DNA of 64,000 bases from Phycocordibacter sp964398865 (GTDB lineage Bacteria > Patescibacteriota > Minisyncoccia > Phycocordibacterales > Phycocordibacteraceae), in NCBI GenBank assembly GCA_964398865.1, contig CAYNOO010000001.1:62001-126000 (forward strand). The letters run 5' to 3'. The translations under genes and the position numbers were made by a program. The notes under the pieces were generated by a model. That model was not told where the DNA came from. It was given only the letters and a program-made list of their open reading frames with translations, and did not search any database. Shown one piece after another: positions 41,513-50,253 of the stretch (position 1 is the first letter of the stretch; every line of letters begins with the position of its first letter).

Positions 41513-42274
41513 TCAAGCAACGCGCTTAGCGTTGTCGAAGTATTCTTCCTCGTTCTCGTCCTGATTGGGCAACTCTGGTGATTCAGACGCCGCCGGGGCG
41601 TTATCGTTTGCAGGTTGTTGTTTGAATACTGGTTGTCGGGGTTTATACTCCGGCTTTTTTTCTAGAGAATTTCGTGGAGCAGGAGCAATGCCGTCGACTG
41701 GCTTGTCTTCTTTAGGAGTATTTTGGTTTGGTGCATCTTTCAAGGGGCTTTGTGAACGAGGCTCTTTCTCTCCGGCAGATCGCTCGGAGCGTTCTTCTTT
41801 CCCGCTCATTTTTCCCGACCCGCCCTGCTCGTTTCCTTGCCCCTCAGGTTGTTCAGTTTCATTGTTGTTTTGTCCACGTGCATTTTTTCTGCGAAGCGCC
41901 CTAAACGCAACGTCCTGCGCCCGCTCCGCTTTAGATTCCGCACCTTCTTCTCCTTCCAATGGATCAGTTCCCGCTTTGTTTATTCGGTACGAGAACCATA
42001 TGAACAGAGTGCAAGAAGGGGAAAAGGATAATCCAGGCACCGCTTCGAGAGCAGCATTGACGAGTGTGGTCGCGAGCATCTTATCTGTCTTGTAGCCATT
42101 TAGCCACCACATACCACGGCAATAGCATATGAAGACTGTACCTGCGAGCGGAAGCCAGCAAAGGACGAAGTCGACGATTATCGCTACTTTTAGGTACGCG
42201 TCATATGAGTCTTTCGGGATGCGTTTTTTCCCTCCGAAAAAAGAGAAAAGATTGTTTTTTGTTTCTCCTGCCAC
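41513..42274 (-). CDS. Hypothetical membrane protein with long disordered tail
   Basis: A 253-residue protein. The first 95 residues contain two or three hydrophobic helices (VAIIVDFVLCWLPLAGTVFICYC and a segment around LVNAALEAVPGLSFSPSCTLFIWFSY). The rest is charged, Gln/Asn/Pro-rich and probably disordered. It begins with GTG, six bases after a TACAAT hexamer. The function is unknown. The disordered cytosolic tail recalls proteins of the secretion cluster, but it lies 5.8 kb away. Confidence 0.55.
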   Translation of the reverse strand: MAGETKNNLFSFFGGKKRIPKDSYDAYLKVAIIVDFVLCWLPLAGTVFICYCRGMWWLNGYKTDKMLATTLVNAALEAVPGLSFSPSCTLFIWFSYRINKAGTDPLEGEEGAESKAERAQDVAFRALRRKNARGQNNNETEQPEGQGNEQGGSGKMSGKEERSERSAGEKEPRSQSPLKDAPNQNTPKEDKPVDGIAPAPRNSLEKKPEYKPRQPVFKQQPANDNAPAASESPELPNQDENEEEYFDNAKRVA

Positions 42275-42298
42275 AGTGGCATTGTAGCGCGTCTAGTT

Positions 42299-43801
42299 TT
42301 ACCCGTTTCGGAGAATACGCGGGCGGTATTGCAGTGCTTCGAGCACGTGGGCTGAGCCTACTGATTCGTCTCCTGCAATGTCTGCAATGGTACGCGCAAG
42401 CCTGAGCACGCGATGGTATGAGCGTGGCGAAAGCTTCAGTGTACCTGCGGCGCTGGCGAGAACTTTCGTTGCCTCGTCAGTGATGCCAATAGCGCTTCCC
42501 AACATTTTTGATGAGAGCTCGCTGTTCGTGTGCGCCGACAATTTTAATGCCTGAGCTCGCGCCCGCTGTTTTTCCCGAGCATCCATGATGCGTTTCTGTA
42601 CTGCTAGAGAAGTTTCGCCCGCTCCTTTCGCGCGAAGCTTTTCATGAGGAACATGTGGCACTTCTATCCAAATATCTATACGATCGATGATTGCACCCGA
42701 GAGTTTTTTCTTGAAGTGTTGTATGTCTCTTGGGTCTGCATTGTCGCCAGGCGGATTCATCGCAGCCACTAACATGATGTTTGCTGGGAATGTGGTAGAG
42801 CCAGCCGCTCTCGAGATAGTAATCGCCCGATTCTCTAGAGGTTCCCTCAGGGCTTCAAGTGCACGCCGGTCAAACTCAGGAAATTCATCCAAGAAAAGCA
42901 CACCTCGATGCGCAAGCGTCACTTCTCCTGGTCGCAAGGAGTTACCGCCGCCAACTAGTGCAACGTATGAGGAGGTGTGATGCGGGGCGCGTATAGGGGC
43001 TGAAACAAGTAAGGTTTCTTTTAAAGTGCCTGCGACGGAGTGAATTGCCGTTACTTCTACTGCTTCATCAAAAGAAAGCGGCGGGAGAATTCCAGCAAGC
43101 GCGTTTGCAAGCATTGTTTTTCCTGTGCCGGGGGGTCCTACAAACGCAACGTTGTGGCGCCCTGCAGCAGCAATCTCTAACCCACGCTTCGCAGTTTCCT
43201 GTCCTTTGATATCAGATAAATCCACCGCAGGAGCTACACTGACTATTTTGCTGTTCACCTGACTCGCGGTTGCTGGCAGAAGTTTTTTGCCCGTGACATG
43301 TGCAATGACTTCTTTAAGCGAGGCTGCCCCGAGGACTGACACGCCCGTTACTAACGCCGCTTCTGCGGCATTCTCTTCCGGCACAATTATATTTTTGAAT
43401 CCGTATTCGCGTGCCGCAAGACCCGCAGGCAAGGCACCCTTGATGGGACGGAGCGTTCCGTCGAGCGCGAGCTCCCCTAGGAAAACAGTGTCGTTCGCGT
43501 CGAATTTTATTTCCTCGGCAGAAAGCAAGTATGCAAGTGCCATAGGAAGATCAAAGACGGTTCCTTCTTTTTTCAGGTCAGCTGGTGCGAGTGAGATTAT
43601 TACTTTATGGTTTTTGCTTTTGGGTGACGGGTATCCAGTGTGCTTGATTGCAGCAGAAATTCTGTCCCGTGCTTCTTCGACCGCTTTCCCGGCGAGTCCC
43701 ACCACTGCAAACGAATACAGACCTCGCGAAAGGTCTGTCTCGATGGTTACGCGATTTGATGTAGGGAATCCTGGCTGAACGCTATACACGCGCGCAAACA
43801 T
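42299..43801 (-). CDS. comM: YifB/ComM-family Mg-chelatase-like AAA+ ATPase
   Basis: ComM is a hexameric helicase that promotes branch migration during natural transformation. The 500-residue protein has an N-terminal LonC-like domain (GLYSFAVVGLAGKAVEEARDRI, SLAPADLKKEG). The AAA+ core has Walker A GPPGTGKTMLANAL near residue 221 and Walker B GVLFLDEFPEF, and a C-terminal Mg-chelatase-type domain ends it (LSPRSYHRVLRLARTIADI). TATACT lies nine bases before its ATG. With the pilus-like ATPases nearby, a DNA-uptake role is plausible but inferred. Confidence 0.92.
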   Translation of the reverse strand: MFARVYSVQPGFPTSNRVTIETDLSRGLYSFAVVGLAGKAVEEARDRISAAIKHTGYPSPKSKNHKVIISLAPADLKKEGTVFDLPMALAYLLSAEEIKFDANDTVFLGELALDGTLRPIKGALPAGLAAREYGFKNIIVPEENAAEAALVTGVSVLGAASLKEVIAHVTGKKLLPATASQVNSKIVSVAPAVDLSDIKGQETAKRGLEIAAAGRHNVAFVGPPGTGKTMLANALAGILPPLSFDEAVEVTAIHSVAGTLKETLLVSAPIRAPHHTSSYVALVGGGNSLRPGEVTLAHRGVLFLDEFPEFDRRALEALREPLENRAITISRAAGSTTFPANIMLVAAMNPPGDNADPRDIQHFKKKLSGAIIDRIDIWIEVPHVPHEKLRAKGAGETSLAVQKRIMDAREKQRARAQALKLSAHTNSELSSKMLGSAIGITDEATKVLASAAGTLKLSPRSYHRVLRLARTIADIAGDESVGSAHVLEALQYRPRILRNG

Positions 43802-43868
43802 GATTGTGCAAGTATATCAATGCTTCATCGGCATCGAGTTCGGTCATGCACAGATTGTTTAGGCAGGA

Positions 43869-44246
43869 TTATCCGACTGTTTCGCGCATGTGCTTCTTGC
43901 ATGTGGGCGCTGCAGGGTTTGCTTCAAGCCTATCCATCTCGATCGCTTCACCGGAAATCTCACAGGTGCCGTATGTACCCTCCGTTATCTTTGCGAGTGC
44001 ATTCATTACTTGATTTAAGCGACCCTCAAGTTCGTTCAAGGCAGCGTTGTTGTCCTGCATGTCCTCGATGACATCAGCATTATCGTTTCTGTCTGCACCA
44101 AACTCATCCCCCGCAGGCTTTGAAGGAACCCAATCTGATGAATTTGAAGGGTTTCTGCTACCGAGCTCCGAGAGCTCGATTTCCAAGAGCGCCTTTTCTT
44201 CCTCAAGCAATTTCTTGAACTTTACGATGTCGTTTTGTGTGAGCAT
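43869..44246 (-). CDS. DksA/TraR-family protein with degenerate zinc site
   Basis: A 125-residue protein with an N-terminal coiled-coil hairpin (FKKLLEEEKALLEIELSEL and LNELEGRLNQVMNALAKI) and a C-terminal DksA-like segment (YGTCEISGEAIEMDRLEANPAAPTCKKH). DksA proteins insert into the RNA polymerase secondary channel. In place of the usual four cysteines only two remain, with Ser and His in the other positions (C-x2-S and C-x2-H). Zinc binding may be weakened or lost. TAGGAT with TGC lies six bases before the ATG. Confidence 0.82.
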   Translation of the reverse strand: MLTQNDIVKFKKLLEEEKALLEIELSELGSRNPSNSSDWVPSKPAGDEFGADRNDNADVIEDMQDNNAALNELEGRLNQVMNALAKITEGTYGTCEISGEAIEMDRLEANPAAPTCKKHMRETVG

Positions 44247-44314
44247 TCGGGCATCCTAGCATGCGGAACCTATAGCTTCCAGGTTCAAGGTAGCAACTAG
44301 AAAACATCCCGAGC

Positions 44315-45598
44315 TTACTCGCTCTTCTGAAGCGAAAGACGGGTTATTACTTCACGGAGTGTACTCTCGTTGGTTGTAATGATGATGAGGTCAGGGCGAA
44401 GAAATGCATACATAATGTGCCACGCTGGCTGGCTTTCTCGGATATCAATATTCTGGACAGTGCGGTCAGTGAAGGTGAGCGGGGGTGGTGTGGATGCGAT
44501 GCTTGCTGGAGCGAGCGCTGAGGGCTTGAAGAAGTCACCCAAACCTTCGTCCATGCGCGTCTCCCATGAGAGCATCGCTTGAAATGCATGGTCGTACGCT
44601 GCAACGCTAATGAGAAGAAATGGCTGATTGTGGTCAAATGCGTGTATGCCAACCATCGTACCTGTTGTATTTCGCACAAGCGCATCGGGTGCTCCTAGGA
44701 GCGTCAGAATGTCTGCCGTACTAAGCGGTATGCTGTTTTCGGTTACGACGAAACTTTCGACTTCGCCGAGGTTGAGTACCGCAGAATCTTTTACTTTTGC
44801 GAGGGTCGTTGGGAGAGGCTCTTCAGGAGAATGTTCTACCGTAATTGAATGATTTGCCGGAATGAGAGAGCGTAACGGCGCCGCTATATCGTCAGGCTTA
44901 TTCAAAAAGAATGCGATGCCAACGCTTCCGATGCCAATCAGTATGAAAAGAATAGCTCCGCCCAAGAAGAGTCGCATACGATTTGCGCGTCGGCGTACTG
45001 CAGCTTCATCTTCGTAAGGTCCCTCTGCCATTGTTCGCTTCTGCTCAGCGCCCACGATTGAGGTAAGCGTGGTGTTTCGTTTTCTGATTTCTGCGCTTAT
45101 GTCATTAGCATAGGTGCGCACTCTTGGGAGACCGTCTTCCGACTCCACACTTTGCTTCAGAGATTTTATTTCTGGCGGCAGCGTTTTTTCTCTTACCGGT
45201 TCAGCCTCAAGACCCATTTCGCGATTACTCCGTTCAAGCGGATTGAGTGGAGGCAGGGATTGTACGGCGGTATTTTCTTTTTGTTCTGTGCTTTCTATCG
45301 TTTTTGTTTTTGTCGCTTCAACAACAGCGTTCCCCGAATAAAGCGAACTTACCGCCTTCGCCAACGCATCTACCGTCTTGAATTTTGCTCCACTAGCTGG
45401 AGGAACGGCAGTTTTTTTTGTGACCTCCTCTGGGGCATCAAGCAGAACCGGTGCGACTACCGGCATTAATTTTTCATGTTCCGCAGTCGAAACATCAACA
45501 CCTTTTGGTAGTGCGTTTGTACTCGACTCTTTTGCGAGTTCACTATTACCAGCGATGTCCCCCGCCTTGTCCGTCTCGTCCGCCATTTCGTCTATCAT
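44315..45598 (-). CDS. Hypothetical single-pass membrane protein
   Basis: A protein of about 427 residues. A disordered acidic N-terminal half (to about residue 190) precedes a basic segment, one transmembrane helix (LFLGGAILFILIGIGSVGIAFFL) and an extracytoplasmic domain of about 190 residues with alternating strands and helices. No family is recognised. Possible starts at 45619, 45598 and 45586 all overlap the 3' end of pnp in another frame, suggesting translational coupling. Confidence 0.6.
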   Translation of the reverse strand: MIDEMADETDKAGDIAGNSELAKESSTNALPKGVDVSTAEHEKLMPVVAPVLLDAPEEVTKKTAVPPASGAKFKTVDALAKAVSSLYSGNAVVEATKTKTIESTEQKENTAVQSLPPLNPLERSNREMGLEAEPVREKTLPPEIKSLKQSVESEDGLPRVRTYANDISAEIRKRNTTLTSIVGAEQKRTMAEGPYEDEAAVRRRANRMRLFLGGAILFILIGIGSVGIAFFLNKPDDIAAPLRSLIPANHSITVEHSPEEPLPTTLAKVKDSAVLNLGEVESFVVTENSIPLSTADILTLLGAPDALVRNTTGTMVGIHAFDHNQPFLLISVAAYDHAFQAMLSWETRMDEGLGDFFKPSALAPASIASTPPPLTFTDRTVQNIDIRESQPAWHIMYAFLRPDLIIITTNESTLREVITRLSLQKSE

Positions 45599-47759
45599 TG
45601 TACCCTCCCCTCGGAGCATCCCCGCTTGGGTTTCCCTCCGCAGGTTTCAAACCTTTTCGCGTTGCGAAATCTTGATCAATCATTTTGATTGAAAGATTCA
45701 CTCGTCCCTGATCATCCACTTCTTTTACAACTACCTTTACTATGTCTCCCACCTTAAATGCCTCGTCTACGGTCGCTATCCGAAATGGCGCCACTTCTGA
45801 GATGTGCACCAACCCTTCCGCCTTCGCGTTAAGTCTCACGAATGCACCGAAATTCATCAGGCGTGTCACTGGTCCTTCGATTACGTCACCAGCTTTGAAT
45901 ACACGCGTCATGTCGCGGATTATCTGTGCTGCTTTTTCCGGCGCATCAGCAGTTCCCGTCAAGAACACTGTACCGTCATCTTCTATGGTGATTGAACCGA
46001 CGCCCGTTTCTTCTTCAATCTTGCGGATATTTTTTCCTTGCGGACCTATCACCATGCCGATCATGTCAGGAGGAATAGTGAGAGAAATTATTTTTGGAGC
46101 GCGTGGCGACAAATCATTTCGCGGCTCTGAAATAGCTCCCGCCATTACCTGCAATATGCTGAGCCGTGCTTTTTTTGCTGCAGCAAGTCCTTCTGCCAAG
46201 ACGGGCACAGGGACGCCTTCAACTTTCACGTCGAGCTGAATTGCCGTCACTCCGTTTTTCGTGCCCGCCACTTTGAAATCCATGTCGCCATGGTGGTCTT
46301 CTGGTCCTTGGATGTCAGTCATTATCGCGTAGCGCGTCGGACTGTCATACATGACGCCCATCGCGATTCCGGCAACTGGTGCTGTTACTGGCACGCCGCC
46401 ATCCATGAGCGCGAGCGTTGATGCGCAGACAGACGCCATTGATGTGGAACCATTTGATGCAAGTGCTTCGGAGACTAAGCGAATTGTGTAGGGGAATGTC
46501 TCTTTCGGAGGTATGACTGCCGAAAGCGCTTTCTCTGCTAGGGCTCCGTGTCCTATCATGCGGCGGTTCATTCCGCCCATGCGACCAGTCTCTCCGACTG
46601 AGAACGGGGGGAAGTTGTAATGGTGCATGAAACGCTTCTTCACTTCTTTACCCTCTATGGAGTCCACTATCTGAGAGTCATCGGGACCACCCAAGGTGAG
46701 CGCCGAGAAGACGTGGGTTCCTCCGCGGTAGAAGATTCCTGATCCGTGGAGCATCGGAGAAAAACCTCCTGCTTCCGCGAATAGCGGTCGAAGTTCGTCG
46801 AGCGCTCTTCCGTCAACGCGCTCTTTGTTATCAATGGCACGATTGCGCATTGCTTGTGCGACCTGGTCTTCAAAATATGAGTCGGCCATCTTTACTGATT
46901 CCGGCATCGTTTCTACAACGGTTTTCAAGAACCTGTCTTTCAACTCCCCCACTGCTTCCTTGCCCGGCACGCCAGAGAAGACTGCTTTCCCGAACTCTCC
47001 TTCTACTGTCTTAAAAAGCTCTGGAATCTTCTCGTCCACGACGCGCTCCGGCACTATTTTTTTCTGCTTTCCTATCGCTGCGACAATTTCTTTCTGAAAT
47101 GCCTGCAATTTTTCAAGCTCTTCCACGCCGCGGTTTAATGCTGCAACAAGTGTCTCCTCAGAAACTTCTTTTGAGCCAACTTCTATCATGGTGACGACTC
47201 CGTCTTTTCCGCACACCAGCAAGTCAAGCTCGGTATCATCTGAATTGCGCGCTATGTATGTAGGATTCACCTCAAACTCAGTTGCGCCTTTCTTTCGTCC
47301 GATGCGAACTGCCGAAACAGGACCACTCCACGGAATTGAAGACGTGGCGAGCGCGATTGATGCTGCGTTCACTGCGAGAATGTCGGGGTCGTCCTCTTCA
47401 ATAGAAAGCACTGTCGTAACTACTTGCACTTCTTGTCGGAGATTGTGATCAAAGAGCGGACGAACTGTGCGATCGATGACACGCCCTGAAAGGATGGCAT
47501 CTTCAGATGGTCTGCCTTCGCGGCGTATATAGCGCGAACCTAAAATAGAACCCGCTGCATAAAATTTTTCTTCATATTCAACAGTGAGCGGGAAATAATC
47601 GATGTCATGGCGCTCACGCTTACTCATTACTGCAGTCGCAAGCACTATCGTGTTGCCGTAGCGTACTAGTACGCTACCGTGTGCTTGCTCTGCAAGATCA
47701 GTGAACGTCGCAGTTAGCGTCTTCCCTCCTATGGAGGTTGAGAATTCTTTTTTTTGCAT
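45546..47759 (-). CDS. pnp: Polyribonucleotide nucleotidyltransferase (PNPase)
   Basis: PNPase degrades RNA from the 3' end using phosphate. Two RNase PH domains are visible: RRDREGRPSEDAILSGR-like residues in YIRREGRPSEDAILSGRVID, and the second with GHGALAEKALSAVIP and DIQGPEDHHGDMDFKVAGT. A KH domain (PPDMIGMVIGPQGKNIRKIEEETG) and an S1 domain (GDVIEGPVTRLMNFGAFVRL) follow. The C-terminus is Gly/Arg-rich. An AGAGGAAA ribosome binding site precedes the ATG. rpsO, its usual partner, lies 1.1 kb upstream beyond two other genes. Confidence 0.97.
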   Translation of the reverse strand: MQKKEFSTSIGGKTLTATFTDLAEQAHGSVLVRYGNTIVLATAVMSKRERHDIDYFPLTVEYEEKFYAAGSILGSRYIRREGRPSEDAILSGRVIDRTVRPLFDHNLRQEVQVVTTVLSIEEDDPDILAVNAASIALATSSIPWSGPVSAVRIGRKKGATEFEVNPTYIARNSDDTELDLLVCGKDGVVTMIEVGSKEVSEETLVAALNRGVEELEKLQAFQKEIVAAIGKQKKIVPERVVDEKIPELFKTVEGEFGKAVFSGVPGKEAVGELKDRFLKTVVETMPESVKMADSYFEDQVAQAMRNRAIDNKERVDGRALDELRPLFAEAGGFSPMLHGSGIFYRGGTHVFSALTLGGPDDSQIVDSIEGKEVKKRFMHHYNFPPFSVGETGRMGGMNRRMIGHGALAEKALSAVIPPKETFPYTIRLVSEALASNGSTSMASVCASTLALMDGGVPVTAPVAGIAMGVMYDSPTRYAIMTDIQGPEDHHGDMDFKVAGTKNGVTAIQLDVKVEGVPVPVLAEGLAAAKKARLSILQVMAGAISEPRNDLSPRAPKIISLTIPPDMIGMVIGPQGKNIRKIEEETGVGSITIEDDGTVFLTGTADAPEKAAQIIRDMTRVFKAGDVIEGPVTRLMNFGAFVRLNAKAEGLVHISEVAPFRIATVDEAFKVGDIVKVVVKEVDDQGRVNLSIKMIDQDFATRKGLKPAEGNPSGDAPRGGYNDRRNGGRDGQGGGHRW

Positions 47760-47850
47760 AAATTTCCTCTGTTACGAGATTCGCAGATTTCAGGTTCGGC
47801 GAGCCGTCCTGCGTATCTGAGAACCTCGCTGATAATAGGGTGAGTATATC

Positions 47851-47880
47851 AAAAAACGCCTTTTGCGAAAGGCGTTTTTT
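47851..47880. terminator. Intrinsic terminator between NYN gene and pnp
   Basis: A perfect 13-bp stem with a TGCG loop. The AAAAAACGCC and GGCGTTTTTT arms make it usable in either direction. It follows the stop of the minus-strand NYN gene by 13 bases and separates it from pnp. Confidence 0.85.
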
Positions 47881-47893
47881 CAAAGTATGTTTT

Positions 47894-48514
47894 TTATCTG
47901 TCGTCAGTGTCTGAACCAACTACGCGCGGTTCACTTTCTTCGTCAGGCGCCAAGTCTGGCGCAACGGCACCTAATGCACCCGCTGCCATATCAAGCAAAT
48001 TGCGACCGTGAGGCATGAGGAATTTTTTAGGATCCTCAGACATATCGATGAAATCATTTGCCGCTTCTTTCAAACGCGCCGAAGATGACTTGCCGAATGC
48101 GATGACTTCCACCTGCGTTCCGTGGCTGTTCTTAAGGTAGTCCACGAGCGGTACGAAGTCCCCGTCCCCCGTTGCAAGAATGACCGCATCCAATTTTGGT
48201 GCCATCTTCACAGCATCAACCGCCATGCCCACATCCCAATCGGCTTTTTTTGCCCCACCGTAGAATATCTGCAAATCCTTCGTCTTTGTTTCTATGCCAA
48301 TTTTAGTGAGTGCATCAAAGAATGCCTTCTCCTCGCCTGACTCTGTCGTTACCACGTATGCGACTGCCCGGATAAGGATGCGTCCCGCGACCGACTCCTT
48401 GAGGACGTTCGCGAAATTAACTCTTGCCTTATAAAGATTTTTTGCGCTGTGGTAAAGGTTTTGTGTGTCTATGAAGACACCGACTCTCTGTGCCTTATGT
48501 TTTATTGCTGCCAT
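47894..48514 (-). CDS. NYN-domain (LabA/DUF88) putative nuclease
   Basis: A 206-residue PIN-like protein. Acidic catalytic residues lie in VGVFIDTQNLYH (D16), KKADWDVGMAVDAVKM and LATGDGDFVPLVDYL, the hallmark of the NYN/LabA family thought to cut RNA. The C-terminal 50 residues are flexible and acidic. It sits among RNA-turnover and ribosomal genes (pnp, rpsO), which fits an RNA-processing role. The substrate is unknown. Confidence 0.88.
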   Translation of the reverse strand: MAAIKHKAQRVGVFIDTQNLYHSAKNLYKARVNFANVLKESVAGRILIRAVAYVVTTESGEEKAFFDALTKIGIETKTKDLQIFYGGAKKADWDVGMAVDAVKMAPKLDAVILATGDGDFVPLVDYLKNSHGTQVEVIAFGKSSSARLKEAANDFIDMSEDPKKFLMPHGRNLLDMAAGALGAVAPDLAPDEESEPRVVGSDTDDR

Positions 48515-48724
48515 ATGAATTGTGTTTAGGTGCTAGCTTCGAGAGGCTAGCAGTATGAAAATAATTGATGAATTTAAAAATATCGACCTTTATGTAGGAT
48601 AGCCCACGTTACAAGAAGAACAAATGAAGCTGCCCCGTATGCTAGTACGCCCGGCAGGGTTAAAAAGATTCAGATTGTTGAGAGACAAACGTATGCACTA
48701 GCGACTTTTTGGCATCTTGATTCT
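48515..48724 (-). other. Spacer upstream of NYN gene with small hairpin
   Basis: About 210 bases between the small ORF after rpsO and the NYN gene. It holds a hairpin with GCTAGC arms near 48533-48552 and an AT-rich stretch near 48556-48585. No other gene is convincing. Confidence 0.35.
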
Positions 48725-48901
48725 CTATATATGAGGTTTGAAAAGAATCTTCGCCTGCTCAGCTGGAGACAGACCTTGCAGCTGATCATTTAGTTCCGCA
48801 ACCCTAGCTCTTAACGCCGGCGACGCCGTATTACGCTCGATGACCGCTTTTTTTGCTTCCGGGAGAACTACTATACGCCCCCTTTCAGGATTCCCGGGCA
48901 T
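48725..48901 (-). CDS. Small 58-residue hypothetical protein after rpsO
   Basis: The frame begins MPGNPERGRIVVLPEAKKAV and ends KILFKPHI. It starts four bases after the rpsO stop codon, the spacing expected for a translationally coupled gene. The C-terminal half looks helical (RARVAELNDQLQGLSPAEQA). No family is recognised. It is below usual gene-calling size and rests on context and amino-acid composition. Confidence 0.45.
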   Translation of the reverse strand: MPGNPERGRIVVLPEAKKAVIERNTASPALRARVAELNDQLQGLSPAEQAKILFKPHI

Positions 48902-48905
48902 ATGC

Positions 48906-49172
48906 CTATTTCTTCAAACCCAATCCCTTGATGACCTTGTTGTATTCCTTTTTGTCGGACTTTTCGAGGTATTTGAGGTGGCTTCTTCGGTCGGCAACCA
49001 TCTGGAGGAGACCTCGACGAGAGTGCTTATCTTTAAGGTGTTTCCGCAAATGAGTCGTCAATTCTCCTATTTGCTTGGTCAAAAGGGCTACCTGAACGGA
49101 TGCTGAGCCAGTATCAGTCTGGTGCTTCTGGACGCTCTTCATTACCCGAGCTTTCTGTGTTTTCGTAAGCAT
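48906..49172 (-). CDS. rpsO: 30S ribosomal protein S15
   Basis: S15 binds the central domain of 16S rRNA early in assembly. The protein runs from MLTKTQKARVMKSVQKHQTDTG through LTTHLRKHLKDKHSRRGLLQMV to YNKVIKGLGLKK, the complete 88-residue family pattern. The longer frame from 49208 adds 12 residues and is rejected because TATATT lies seven bases before the ATG at 49172. In most bacteria rpsO directly precedes pnp. Here a small ORF and a NYN gene lie between. Confidence 0.96.
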   Translation of the reverse strand: MLTKTQKARVMKSVQKHQTDTGSASVQVALLTKQIGELTTHLRKHLKDKHSRRGLLQMVADRRSHLKYLEKSDKKEYNKVIKGLGLKK

Positions 49173-49230
49173 GTGCGGCAATATACCACGCCTTAGAGCC
49201 TTTCGCAAGAATATTGTGCGAAGTGGTTGC

Positions 49231-49236
49231 TATACT
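49231..49236 (+). promoter_or_regulatory. Extended -10 box for leaderless recombinase gene
   Basis: TATACT preceded by TGC lies seven bases before the ATG at 49244, the clearest example of the leaderless pattern in this window. Confidence 0.5.
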
Positions 49237-49243
49237 TGAATGA

Positions 49244-50146
49244 ATGGATATTCAAAATCTGAAGCGCGAATTCCTTGAATATATTGAGATCACGAAAGGT
49301 CGGAGCATAAAGACGGTCGAGAATTACGATCACTATCTCTCTCGCTTCCTAGAGTTCTCAAAAGCGAAGGGCGTTTCCGACGTGAATGAAGAAAAGTTGC
49401 GTGAGTTTCGTCTATGGCTGAACCGTCAGCCCGGAACCGGCGGCAACATGATGAAGCGCAAAACCCAGAACTACTACTTGATCGCGCTTCGCGCATTCCT
49501 TAAGTTTCTGGCAAAACGCGGCATTAAGGCGCTCCCGCCGGAGCACATAGAGCTTGCAAAGGTGCCTGAGCGCTCGCTTGACCTCATTACAGCAGCCGAA
49601 TTAGAGCGGTTGATGAAAGCGCCCGTTGGAAACGGTCTGAAAGAACTTCGCGATCGCGCCATCATGGAAATGTTTTTCTCGACCGGACTTCGCGTCTCTG
49701 AATTGTGCGCTCTCGATACAGACCTCGACCTTTCTCGCGACGAACTGTCAGTTCGAGGTAAAGGCGACAAGGTGCGCGTGGTGTTCCTCTCCCCTGCTGC
49801 AAAAACTTCAGTGGCGGCATACCTTAAGGCGCGCAAAGATATGGGCGAAGCGCTGTTTGTTCGCCATAGCACTGGGAAAAAGATTCCATCGCGTCTCACC
49901 CCTCGTTCCATTGAGAGCATCATCAAAGCGTGTGCCATCAAGGCTGGCATCACAAAAAAGGTAACCCCTCACGTTATTCGGCACTCGTTCGCAACGGATC
50001 TTTTAGAGAATGGCGCTGATTTACGTAGCGTTCAAGCCCTTTTAGGGCATGCGAACATCGCGACCACACAGATTTATACGCATGTCACTGATAAACATCT
50101 TCTCGATGTACATCGTTCATTTCATGGAAAGCGGAGAGCAAAGTAA
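49244..50146 (+). CDS. Tyrosine recombinase, XerC/XerD type
   Basis: Xer recombinases resolve chromosome dimers at dif sites. The N-terminal core-binding domain covers residues 1-105. The catalytic domain has Arg150 (STGLRVSEL), Lys173 (RGKGDK), His243 and Arg246 (HVIRHSF), His269 (LLGHANI) and the nucleophile Tyr278 (TTQIYTHV). The 300-residue length is typical, and no integrase-specific extension or neighbouring mobile genes are present. A housekeeping role is therefore likely. Some lineages use a single XerA/H protein. No dif site was identified. Confidence 0.92.
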   Translation: MDIQNLKREFLEYIEITKGRSIKTVENYDHYLSRFLEFSKAKGVSDVNEEKLREFRLWLNRQPGTGGNMMKRKTQNYYLIALRAFLKFLAKRGIKALPPEHIELAKVPERSLDLITAAELERLMKAPVGNGLKELRDRAIMEMFFSTGLRVSELCALDTDLDLSRDELSVRGKGDKVRVVFLSPAAKTSVAAYLKARKDMGEALFVRHSTGKKIPSRLTPRSIESIIKACAIKAGITKKVTPHVIRHSFATDLLENGADLRSVQALLGHANIATTQIYTHVTDKHLLDVHRSFHGKRRAK

Positions 50147-50159
50147 TATTGGCGCATGA

Positions 50160-50253
50160 ACCCCGTTAGAGAATTTACAAATATATCCAAGGGCACTATT
50201 TCTTTTGCCGCATAAAATATGGCGAACACAAAAGACCCATTCTCTAACGGGGT
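50160..50253. repeat. 15-bp inverted repeat spanning the xthA start
   Basis: ACCCCGTTAGAGAAT at 50160-50174 is exactly complementary to 50239-50253. The right arm lies inside the xthA coding region and encodes part of its extra N-terminus. In mRNA the pair would place the start codon in a 64-base loop. Confidence 0.8.
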
